Source: Kibdelosporangium sp. MJ126-NF4
GTDB lineage: Bacteria; Actinomycetota; Actinomycetes; Mycobacteriales; Pseudonocardiaceae
Assembly: GCF_000826545.1 (NCBI RefSeq)
Contig: NZ_CDME01000011.1
Location: forward strand, 1,375,650 to 1,439,649
Direction of reading: 5' to 3'
Length of the DNA: 64,000 nt
Position numbers and translations under genes: made by a program. Numbering within the stretch: position 1 is the stretch's first letter; the number at the start of each line of letters is the position of its first letter. The notes under the pieces are model-generated. The model saw only the letters and a program-made list of their open reading frames with translations. It did not search any database and was not told where the DNA came from. Shown piece after piece: positions 40,714-48,202 of this stretch.

Positions 40714-41667
40714 ATGAAGGCTGGTGAGGCTGCCAAGGCCGCGGGCGTCACACGCAAGGCGCTCCGGTACTACGAGTCAGCCGGGCTGCTGGTGCCGAGA
40801 CGGCTGGCCAACGGATACCGGGAGTACTCGCCCGACGACGTCCGGCTCGCGGTCGAGATCCGTGCCCTGATGGCGATCGGGCTCTCGCCCAAGGAGACCG
40901 AGCCGTTCCTCGACTGCCTGCGTGGCGGGCACACCCGCGGGGACGAGTGCCCGGAGTCGCTGGCGGTGTACGACCGCAAGATCCGCGCGACCGACCGTCT
41001 CATCGCCCGGCTCAGCCACACCCGCGGCCAACTGGTCGACCAGTTGCGCGCCGCGGCGGGAGAGCCCTTCGCACACCACGACAACACACAGGAGGACACG
41101 ATGTTGCCCCCAGCCGATCCGCTGCCCGACAACCTGCCCGCCCCGGCCGACGACGGCGCCGCCGGGCACCTGCCAGGTCGCACGCTGCCGCCGTTGACCT
41201 TCCTGGCCACCGATGGCAGCCAGGTCCGGCTCGACGCCGTGGCCGCAGGCCGGTGGATCCTGTTCGTCTACCCGCTCACCGGCGACCCGGCGGCCGACAT
41301 CCCGCAGGGCTGGAACGAGATCCCCGGCGCCCGCGGCTGCAGCCAGGAAGCCTGCAGCTTCCGCGACAGCCTCAACGACCTGCGGGAACGCGGAGTCGAC
41401 CAGGTCGTGGCGCTGTCGTCGGACCGTGCCGAGTACCAGCAGGCGCTCGTGCGCAGGCTGCACCTGCCCTACCCGCTGCTGTCGGACCCGGATCACTACC
41501 TGTCCCGGATCCTCGACCTGCCGACGTTCGAGGCGAACGGCTCGACGCTCTACAAGCGGATCACGCTCGTCCTGCGTGGCGCGACGATCGAGCACGTGTT
41601 CTACCCGATCTTCCCGCCGGACACCCATGCCCAGCAGGTCGTGCAATGGCTGCGAGAACACCCGTGA
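40714..41667 (+). CDS. MerR regulator fused to a PrxQ/Bcp-type peroxiredoxin
   Basis: About 317 residues. Residues 1-110 are a MerR domain (AGEAAKAAGVTRKALRYYESAGLL, then the dimerisation helix KIRATDRLIARLSHTRGQL). From about residue 150 it is an AhpC/TSA peroxiredoxin with the peroxidatic Cys209 and resolving-type Cys214 in GCSQEACSFRD. A perfect AGGAGG at 41090-41095 sits 5 bp before the in-frame ATG at 41101 (residue 130), so a free peroxiredoxin may also be made. ATG 40714 chosen because GAGGGGAG sits 6 bp upstream. It may sense a peroxide or electrophile and remove it; this is inference. Confidence 0.88.
   Translation: MKAGEAAKAAGVTRKALRYYESAGLLVPRRLANGYREYSPDDVRLAVEIRALMAIGLSPKETEPFLDCLRGGHTRGDECPESLAVYDRKIRATDRLIARLSHTRGQLVDQLRAAAGEPFAHHDNTQEDTMLPPADPLPDNLPAPADDGAAGHLPGRTLPPLTFLATDGSQVRLDAVAAGRWILFVYPLTGDPAADIPQGWNEIPGARGCSQEACSFRDSLNDLRERGVDQVVALSSDRAEYQQALVRRLHLPYPLLSDPDHYLSRILDLPTFEANGSTLYKRITLVLRGATIEHVFYPIFPPDTHAQQVVQWLREHP
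41090..41103 (+). promoter_or_regulatory. Internal ribosome binding site with in-frame ATG inside the MerR-Prx gene
   Basis: AGGAGG, 5-bp spacer, ATG: the best Shine-Dalgarno site I see in the window, located between the MerR and peroxiredoxin halves and in frame with both. It predicts a separate ~188-residue peroxiredoxin. Confidence 0.7.
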
Positions 41668-43061
41668 CCGGTGTTCGTCCGTTGCTGTGCGGCGGTTGGT
41701 GGGCCGAAGGCAGCGCGACCGCGCCTGTGATCGACCCCGATACCGGCGAAGCCATCGCCGAGGTTGCACTGGCTGGTCCGAACGACGTCGAGCACGCGAT
41801 CCGGGCCGCGAAGGCCACGATGCGCCGAGAGTGGCCCGCTGACGAGCGCGCTGTTGTGCTGGAAGCCGCGGCAGGGATGGTGGCGGCCTCTGCGGAAAAG
41901 TTCGCGACGGTGATCGCCGCCGAGGGGATCAAGACTGTCCGCGAGGCCCGTCAGGAGGTCGGACGGGCGGTCGGCACGCTCCGGCTCAGCGCAGACGCGG
42001 CTCGTCACGCGGACCGCAGCGCGTCCGGTGATGGCTGGCGCGGCTTTGTCAGCCGCGAACCGGTGGGGATCGTCGCAGCTGTAACTCCGTACAACGACCC
42101 GCTGAATCTCGTCGCGCACAAGGTCGGCCCCGCGCTGGCCGCAGGCGCCCCGGTCATCGTGAAGCCCGATCCGCGGACTCCGCTGTCGGCGTTGCACCTC
42201 GCCGTCGAGTTGCTGGCGGCCGGTGTCCCGGCTGGCTGGCTCAGCGTGCTACCCGCGTACGCCACCGTCGCCGAGTCGCTGGTCAGCGACCGCCGCGTCC
42301 GTTTGGTGAGTTTCACCGGTGGACGCGTCACTGGTGCGCTCGTACGCCGTGCCGCTGACGGCAAGCGACTGGTCATGGAACTGGGTGGAATCTGCCCCAC
42401 GATAGTGATGGCCAACGCCGACATCGAGGCAGCGGTACCGGCCCTTGTGGATGGTGCGTTCGCCGCTGCCGGGCAGAACTGCTTGCACGTACAGCGGATT
42501 CTCATCCACGCCGACCACTACGACCAGGCCAGGGCGATGCTCATCGAAGCGACGCAGCGGGTCCGTCCAGGGGCGAAGACAGACCCGGCGACGGATATCG
42601 GTCCCATGATCGACGCGGCGGCGCTGGCTCGGGTCGACCGTATCGTCGACGAGGCGCGCGCGGCCGGGGCGAACATCCTCACCGGCGGCGGTTCGGAAGG
42701 TCCGCGATACCACCCGACTCTGGTGGAGGAACTGCCCCGCGGCACTACGCTCGCCGAAGAGGAGGTCTTCGGCCCTGTGACCGTGATCGAGCGCTTCCAG
42801 ACCACGGCGGAGGCCATCGAACTGGCCACTCGGGGCGACGGCGGCGTGCAGGCAGGCATCTTCGCGGGCAACGTCGGATCCGCGCTGGAGGTTGCCCGTG
42901 CACTCGACGTCGGCAGCGTGGTGATCGGAGGGACCAGCGACAACCGCTCCGACGCAATGCCGTTCGGCGGCACCGGACAAGCTGGTATCGGCCGCGAAGG
43001 CATACCGCACGCCGTTGACGCCATGACCGAACCCAAAACCATGCTGTTCGTGGATTCGTGA
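41664..43061 (+). CDS. NAD(P)-dependent aldehyde dehydrogenase
   Basis: About 465 residues. Core motifs: TPYNDPLNLVAHKVGPALAAG and KPDPRTPLSAL (cofactor binding), SFTGGRVTG, the catalytic Glu in MELGGICP, the catalytic Cys in AGQNCLHVQ, and EEEVFGPV. The Cys and Glu identify an active ALDH; relatives oxidise lactaldehyde or similar small aldehydes. The GTG overlaps the MerR-Prx stop (GTGA); an in-frame ATG at 41646 is the alternative. Coupling suggests a shared stress or detoxification role with the peroxiredoxin. Confidence 0.9.
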   Translation: MTGVRPLLCGGWWAEGSATAPVIDPDTGEAIAEVALAGPNDVEHAIRAAKATMRREWPADERAVVLEAAAGMVAASAEKFATVIAAEGIKTVREARQEVGRAVGTLRLSADAARHADRSASGDGWRGFVSREPVGIVAAVTPYNDPLNLVAHKVGPALAAGAPVIVKPDPRTPLSALHLAVELLAAGVPAGWLSVLPAYATVAESLVSDRRVRLVSFTGGRVTGALVRRAADGKRLVMELGGICPTIVMANADIEAAVPALVDGAFAAAGQNCLHVQRILIHADHYDQARAMLIEATQRVRPGAKTDPATDIGPMIDAAALARVDRIVDEARAAGANILTGGGSEGPRYHPTLVEELPRGTTLAEEEVFGPVTVIERFQTTAEAIELATRGDGGVQAGIFAGNVGSALEVARALDVGSVVIGGTSDNRSDAMPFGGTGQAGIGREGIPHAVDAMTEPKTMLFVDS

Positions 43062-43082
43062 TCTCAGAGGAGGGGAGTGGGA

Positions 43083-43148
43083 ATGGCTGCGCGGCCATCC
43101 GTTACCGGATGTTGTGAAGCGCCTGTCTGTCGCTGCTCGATCTTGTAG
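43083..43148 (+). CDS. Possible 21-residue Cys-rich peptide
   Basis: The ATG at 43083 follows GAGGAGGGGAG (43067-43077) with good spacing and encodes MAARPSVTGCCEAPVCRC plus three residues, then TAG. Four of 21 residues are Cys. It lies between the aldehyde dehydrogenase and the next gene and could be a leader peptide. Ribosome-site quality is the only real support; there is no family match I can name. Confidence 0.25.
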   Translation: MAARPSVTGCCEAPVCRCSIL

Positions 43149-43158
43149 GTTTCGGGCG

Positions 43159-44055
43159 GTGCACTCGTTGACGGTTGATCAGCACGAGCGGCTGTTGCGC
43201 CTTGTTCGGCGCAGCCCCGCGTTCCTTGGCATGCGTGTCGAGGTTCATGACGATCGGGTTCGGGTTGTCCAGCCGCATGATCTGGAGATCGGGCTTGGTC
43301 CGTTGATCGACGCCGTCGTCGGTGTCCCGGTGGATCAGTGGGCCGATCTGGTCGATGACCGGCTTCGTCGGATTCTCGGCGCGTTGACCGGCGGTTCGCC
43401 GGAGTTGGACGGTCCGGTCGAAGCGGTGATCGATCGCATCTACGCGCGGTTGCGGCCGGTCGACGGCAGTCCGGTCGAGTGGTGGACCTATGCCCGTGAG
43501 GTCGCGCCCGGTCTGCTGATGGTGCTCGCGCTCGACCATCCGGACCGTGTCGCCATCCTCAATGACGAGCAGGTGCGGCGGCACGGCTACGAACAGCTTG
43601 TCCAGGCAGGGCTGGACAACCTGTGCGGTCAACTGCCGGAGACGTACGCGACCAACAACGGCGTGTACATCCTCAGCGGTGGTGACTACGTCGGCTCGGC
43701 TGTGCTTGTCATGCCATGGGTGGTGGAGGCGGTGACCGGTGTGCCCGAGCTTCCGTACGGTGTGCTCGTCGCGATGCCCACTCATGGGACGCTGGTTTTC
43801 CACGTTCTGCACGATGGTGCTGGTGCTCAGTACGCGATGGGCGAGATCGCGCGGATCGCTGCCTCCTACCACGCGGCCGATTCCGGGCCGGGGCCGCTCA
43901 GCCCGAATGTGTACTGGTGGCGGCCCGGGGCGGGTTTTCTCGAACCGGTCGCCTACTACGACAGCGACGCGAACGGTGTCATCGGCGAGGATGTCGTCAC
44001 CCAGTACTCGGCGGATTTCGCCGACGTGCTCGCCGAGTTGCACTCGATCAGCTGA
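43159..44055 (+). CDS. Hypothetical protein
   Basis: About 298 residues, no recognised domain. It is rich in acidic residues and mostly alpha/beta in appearance, with no signal peptide or obvious membrane segment. Features include a mid-protein ALDHPDRVAILNDEQVRRHG and a C-terminal NVYWWRPGAGFLEPVAYYDSDANG. The start is uncertain: GTG at 43159 is used here and GTG at 43114 also works. It lies 66 bp upstream of the STAND-like NTPase and may be co-transcribed with it. Confidence 0.7.
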   Translation: MHSLTVDQHERLLRLVRRSPAFLGMRVEVHDDRVRVVQPHDLEIGLGPLIDAVVGVPVDQWADLVDDRLRRILGALTGGSPELDGPVEAVIDRIYARLRPVDGSPVEWWTYAREVAPGLLMVLALDHPDRVAILNDEQVRRHGYEQLVQAGLDNLCGQLPETYATNNGVYILSGGDYVGSAVLVMPWVVEAVTGVPELPYGVLVAMPTHGTLVFHVLHDGAGAQYAMGEIARIAASYHAADSGPGPLSPNVYWWRPGAGFLEPVAYYDSDANGVIGEDVVTQYSADFADVLAELHSIS

Positions 44056-44121
44056 CGCGCGCCGGGCAGGCGGTGGTGGGAGACTGTCGCGGTTGGCGAT
44101 GACGGGGAGGATTCGCGACTG

Positions 44122-46278
44122 ATGGCAGTGTTGGAGGCAGTGGCCGCCGAGGCGGTGAAACTGGTGACCGCCGAGGTCGCCGGAGCGGTTTTCACCGGTG
44201 GGAAACGACTGGTCAAGGCGATTCGTGAGCGGGTGGGCGGCCAACTCGGCCCTGAACGGCTCGAACAGGCCGTTCTCACGCACCTCAAGGATGACCCGGA
44301 GTGGGCGGAGCGGATCAGCCTGCTGCTGACCCAAACCCGGGAACCACAGAACACACTGGTGGTCGAACCGCCGTGCGACCCGTTCTTCGACCGCGAGGAA
44401 GCCAGGACGTACGCGCCGGACACCGGTGTCTTCGTGATCGCGGGCAGGCCCGGCAGCGGCCGTACCGCACTGGCACGCAGGATCGCCGCGGACCGGATGG
44501 CGCGATCGCCGTTCCCGGCCGTCGAGATCGATCTCGACCAGCACCGCGACGGGCAGGCGCTGGCGTTCTCCCGGCTGAAGGAGTCCCTGCTCAAGGACTT
44601 GGGAGTGCCGCCGGGCGAGATCGCGTCCGACGCGTGGGCGCTCGATCGCCAGCTGACATCGCTGCTGCTCACGACACGGCTGCTGCTGATCTTGCGGAAC
44701 GTTCGGGGGACAAGGGAAATCGCCCCCTTCGCGGTGGGGTCCGGCGCGAACCTGGTGATCGTCACCACGGCCGAGTTGACCACCGAGCTCAGGATGGCCT
44801 ACCCGCGCTACGCGATGCTCGGCCCACTGGACGCGGGTGCGGGGTGGACGATGCTCGCGAGCCGGTGCGGTGCGGCGGTGCTGGCGGCCGAACCTGCTGC
44901 CACCCAACGGCTGTTGGACATCTGTGATCACCTGCCGCACGCGATCACGCGCGTGGCGGAGGTGCTGGATCGCCGCCGTGGCCGACCGGGCGCGGTCGCC
45001 GACTTCGTCGAACGCCTGGACGCGGTCGGTGTCGCCGAGGTGGATGACGTCGTGCGCCAGGCACTGGACCAGATCTTTGCCGGGCTACCGGCCGAGTCAG
45101 TGGCGGGTTGCGCGATCCTCGCGGCGCACCCCGGCCCCGACTTCACCTACGAGAGCGCGACCGCGCTGCTGGGTGTCTCTGCCGATCCTTTGCTGGACCG
45201 GCTGACTGACGTGGGTGTGCTGAGCTCCGTCGGCCACGGCCGCAAACGCCTGCACCACGACGTACGCAAGTACGTGGGCGTGCAGACCGACCCGGAGGCG
45301 GCCCTGCGGCGGCTGCTCGACCACTACTGTGACCGGGTCGTGGCGGCCGACCTCGCCGACGATCCGAACAGGCTGCGCCGGTACCGGCACCGTGATGTCG
45401 TTGCCTCGGGCACCGCGGCGGAGGAGTTCGCCCGGCTGGACCGGGAACGCCCGGTGTTGCTGGATCTCACCAGGGAAGCTGTCCGGTACGGCTGGCACCA
45501 CGAAGTGTGCCAGCTCAGCGGGGCGCTTGAGGTCCTGCTGAACAAGAAAGGCGGCTACCACTGGTATGCCGCCCTCAACGAGCACGCCCTGGCCAGCGCC
45601 GACGCGCTCGCCGCGGAAGGTGCCACAGCGCTCGCCGCACGCGTGCACATGATGCAGGCGAGGGTGTACACGCTGATGAACATCTTCGACAAGGCCAAAG
45701 CCGAGCTGGACACCGCGGTGCCGCTGATCCCCGACGACGACCGGCAGTTGCGCTCGTCCTTTCTGGAGTTCGCCGGACGGCTGGCAGAGGAGTGGGCGAA
45801 GGCACGCGGTGCGAACGACTTCACTGAAGCGATCGGCTTCTTCACCCGGGCCATCGAGATCGACACGGCCATCGGGGACACCCGAGCGTTCGGCATTCAC
45901 GTCCGCATGCTGGCCAACGTGTTGATCGAGGCGGGCAGGCCCGGCGAGGCACGGACAGTGCTGGAGCGGGCCGTCACGGTCAGCTCGGGCCGCAACCTCG
46001 CGCGCCTGCGGATGGTGATGGCCAAAGCCGAAGTCCGCATGGGGAATCTCGCCGTCGCGCGTGCCGCTCTGGATTCCGCGAACGCGATCCTGGTGGCGGA
46101 CGGTGCCACCCAGTACAACTGGGAGCTGGAGGAGTGCGAGGCGGAGTACGCCGTCACCGCGAAGCGCACGAGCGAGGCGCGGGATCGGCTGCGTGGTCTG
46201 GTCGAGGCCGCGTTCAGGACCGGTCATCCCCGTGCGGAGCGCTACCTGGCGCGGCTTCGGCAACTCGAACGTCGATGA
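44122..46278 (+). CDS. STAND-like NTPase with C-terminal TPR-type repeats and altered P-loop
   Basis: 718 residues. A short N-terminal helical region is followed by an NTPase core whose P-loop is GRPGSGRT (residues 108-115), with Arg in place of the invariant Lys. The Walker B region reads LLLILRNVRG, with Arg where Asp is expected. A winged-helix-like region (ESATALLGVSADPLLDRLTDVGVL) and TPR-like helices (EAIGFFTRAIEIDTA, EARTVLERAVTVS) follow. Canonical STAND proteins are nucleotide-switch sensors; here nucleotide use is doubtful. The 3' end overlaps the next, convergent gene by 65 bp. Confidence 0.78.
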   Translation: MAVLEAVAAEAVKLVTAEVAGAVFTGGKRLVKAIRERVGGQLGPERLEQAVLTHLKDDPEWAERISLLLTQTREPQNTLVVEPPCDPFFDREEARTYAPDTGVFVIAGRPGSGRTALARRIAADRMARSPFPAVEIDLDQHRDGQALAFSRLKESLLKDLGVPPGEIASDAWALDRQLTSLLLTTRLLLILRNVRGTREIAPFAVGSGANLVIVTTAELTTELRMAYPRYAMLGPLDAGAGWTMLASRCGAAVLAAEPAATQRLLDICDHLPHAITRVAEVLDRRRGRPGAVADFVERLDAVGVAEVDDVVRQALDQIFAGLPAESVAGCAILAAHPGPDFTYESATALLGVSADPLLDRLTDVGVLSSVGHGRKRLHHDVRKYVGVQTDPEAALRRLLDHYCDRVVAADLADDPNRLRRYRHRDVVASGTAAEEFARLDRERPVLLDLTREAVRYGWHHEVCQLSGALEVLLNKKGGYHWYAALNEHALASADALAAEGATALAARVHMMQARVYTLMNIFDKAKAELDTAVPLIPDDDRQLRSSFLEFAGRLAEEWAKARGANDFTEAIGFFTRAIEIDTAIGDTRAFGIHVRMLANVLIEAGRPGEARTVLERAVTVSSGRNLARLRMVMAKAEVRMGNLAVARAALDSANAILVADGATQYNWELEECEAEYAVTAKRTSEARDRLRGLVEAAFRTGHPRAERYLARLRQLERR

Positions 46279-47866
46279 CTTGGCGCCCCACTCTGATCCG
46301 CTCGATCGCGGCGGGCACATCGCCCTGACTCAGCCGGACCTGCACAACGGACGCCAACAGCAGCGGATCCAGTCCGGTGTGTGGTGTGCTCAGCCGAAAC
46401 CCGCCATCATGGCGTGTCCACACGAGGCACTCGGTCGCCGATACGCCGGTGGCGGCCAGTTCGGCGTGCGGCCACTGGCGCAGAGCTGACCGGTGGCCGC
46501 CGGAACCCGGCAGGTACAGGATCGCGGCGGCGTCGAGTTCGGTGATCGCCGCGAGGTCGAGGTGAGCCGCGATGTGCCGGTGGTCGAGCTTGACATCGCT
46601 GTCGAGCGACGCGGGATGACGGCGCAGCACCATGGTTCCGTCGAGGTCCTCCGCCCCGACGACGAACGCGGAGATCCCGCTTCGCTGCGGGGAAAACCCG
46701 GACATGGGAGGAAAGCCGGGTGCGGTGTCCGGTTGGTCGAGTCCCATCATCCGGTAGAGCACCTCACGGAGCCGCCGCGCGCTGCCACCCGGGTGCGTCA
46801 CGACCTGACCGGCGAGGTCGTCGTAGGTTCCCGTGACATGACTGGAGATCGCCGCTGCGACCTGGCCGAGGGCCGGTACCGTGCTGTCCACGTGCGACGA
46901 ACGGGACAGCAGGTTCGCGGCGGGCGAACCCTCGACGACAGTGGTCGTCGGGCCGCTGAGCAGCAGCGGTTTGTCCAGTATGGCCGCGTAGAGCGCCAGC
47001 GATCCCGCATCGGAGACAACGCAGTCGGCCGCGACGAGCACCGGCCGCCACGCGCCCTCCGGCGGAACCATGATCAGTCCTGATCGGACAGAATCAGCCA
47101 GCCAGCTCCGCAGCTGCCAGGTGCTGTGGGCCGCGTACACGCCAGGATGCAGCACCAACGCCACGGCGTACTCGTCGACCGGCAGCTCGGCCAGCATCTG
47201 GTGCGCGAGATCCGGCATCCGCCCGAACAACGACTCAGGGCCCCATGTCGACGCGAGCAGAACCAACTCGCGCCCGTCGACGCCCAGCAGCGTGCGATAT
47301 CGCCGTGCGTGGTGCGTGGACGCGGCCAGGTGGTCAAGGCACGGATCTCCGACCACGACAGCGTTCTGTGCGGCAGACGGACACACGCGCTGGAGCTGGA
47401 CACGCTGGTTGTCATGGGACAACGCGATGACTGTGGGAATCACCCTGCCGTCGTCGTGGACCAGCCGTGTGGGGTCCATTCCGGCCACGACACGCGTACC
47501 GGGGTAGTACTTCTGGAAGCCGAGGCCGTGGGGAACCAGCAACACGGGCGCGTCGAGCTCAGCCAGCCGGTCGTTCTCGCTCGCCGCCACCGCCAGGTCG
47601 AACGTGGCCGAGCGGGCCTGACTCCACGGCAGGACGTGTGCCCTGAGGTCAGCGAGTGCGTGCTGAACACCGGAGCTGAGGATGGCGGTGTTCTCGTCGT
47701 CGACAGTGAAGAACACCTCGATCCGACGGTCGTTCTCCAGCAACGCCAGGACATCGAGAAGACGGGTGAGCGTGGTGACAGTCCGGACGACGGCGAGAAC
47801 TCGGCGACTGGCCGAAACAGTCAGCCAATGGCCAGGCAGGCCAAGGCTTCCGGGCTTCCTGGCCAC
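46214..47866 (-). CDS. Hypothetical protein, possible GT-B-fold glycerophospho- or glycosyltransferase-like
   Basis: About 550 residues. The middle has features seen in CDP-glycerol glycerophosphotransferase-like and GT-B enzymes: VLLVPHGLGFQKYYPGT, VVVGDPCLDHL, LVLLASTWGPES and VVSDAGSLALYAAILDKPLLLSG. The match is by eye only. The C-terminal third is unrecognised. The GTG at 47866 is uncertain: upstream in-frame sequence runs through an 8-bp tandem repeat and has no good ribosome site. The 3' end overlaps the STAND-like gene by 65 bp. Confidence 0.6.
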   Translation of the reverse strand: MARKPGSLGLPGHWLTVSASRRVLAVVRTVTTLTRLLDVLALLENDRRIEVFFTVDDENTAILSSGVQHALADLRAHVLPWSQARSATFDLAVAASENDRLAELDAPVLLVPHGLGFQKYYPGTRVVAGMDPTRLVHDDGRVIPTVIALSHDNQRVQLQRVCPSAAQNAVVVGDPCLDHLAASTHHARRYRTLLGVDGRELVLLASTWGPESLFGRMPDLAHQMLAELPVDEYAVALVLHPGVYAAHSTWQLRSWLADSVRSGLIMVPPEGAWRPVLVAADCVVSDAGSLALYAAILDKPLLLSGPTTTVVEGSPAANLLSRSSHVDSTVPALGQVAAAISSHVTGTYDDLAGQVVTHPGGSARRLREVLYRMMGLDQPDTAPGFPPMSGFSPQRSGISAFVVGAEDLDGTMVLRRHPASLDSDVKLDHRHIAAHLDLAAITELDAAAILYLPGSGGHRSALRQWPHAELAATGVSATECLVWTRHDGGFRLSTPHTGLDPLLLASVVQVRLSQGDVPAAIERIRVGRQVIDVRVAEAAPGSAPHGDDRS

Positions 47867-47882
47867 TGGCGTGCCTGTCGGG

Positions 47883-47922
47883 CTTCCGGGCTTCCGGGCT
47901 TCCGGGCTTCCGGGCTTCCGGG
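47883..47922. repeat. Tandem octanucleotide repeat, CTTCCGGG x5
   Basis: Five perfect copies of CTTCCGGG, with a related single unit near 47848. The period is 8 bp, so gain or loss of a unit would change frame in any gene reading through it. It lies directly upstream of the start chosen for the gene at 46214-47866. Confidence 0.9.
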
Positions 47923-48056
47923 AGTCATGATACCCAATTGTACGGCAAGCGCAGTGCAACGAAGGCGGCCTTCGGTGCGTGGCGTGCAACGAAGGCGGCA
48001 CTGGTTGCGCGCGTATGTGGCGCGCGCAATGCGCAGGGGTGTGGTTCGTGGGGTGT

Positions 48057-48188
48057 CCCTCCCGTATGGCCTGGGCGCAGCCATACCACGGCGTGTCGGG
48101 AGGTCGGCCTACGAAACCCAACCCCAAGCGCAGGCGGTACCGATCTCCCGGCACGTCGTGGTTTCCTTTGGCAGGTCATACGGGAGGG
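48057..48188. repeat. Long hairpin repeat element, copy B (inverted relative to copy C)
   Basis: Outer arms CCCTCCCGTATGGCCTG (48057-48073) and CAGGTCATACGGGAGGG (48172-48188). Inner stem ACCACGGCGTGTCGGGAGGTCGG pairs with 48140-48163 at about 20 of 23 positions. Its reverse complement matches copy C over the full length with only scattered differences. The IS4-type element lies 14 bp beyond its right arm. Confidence 0.88.
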
Positions 48189-48190
48189 GC

Positions 48191-48202
48191 GCCCCGCGCC
48201 CC
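48191..48202. repeat. Left target-site duplication of the IS element
   Basis: GCCCCGCGCCCC, repeated exactly at 49768-49779, flanking the terminal inverted repeats. Confidence 0.88.

Larger units (their letters stand above)
47867..48202. other. Non-coding region with tandem and hairpin repeats
   Basis: No gene found. It contains the octanucleotide repeat at 47883-47922, a direct repeat GTGCAACGAAGGCGGC (near 47959 and 47985), GC-rich short palindromes, hairpin copy B and the left target duplication of the IS. Confidence 0.7.

Noticed and set aside
47883..47922. CRISPR-like array
   Set aside because: Pure 8-bp tandem units without spacers; no cas genes in the window.
47867..48154. Upstream extension of the gene at 46214-47866
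   Set aside because: The extension is low-complexity repeat translation and crosses hairpin copy B; no ribosome site supports it.
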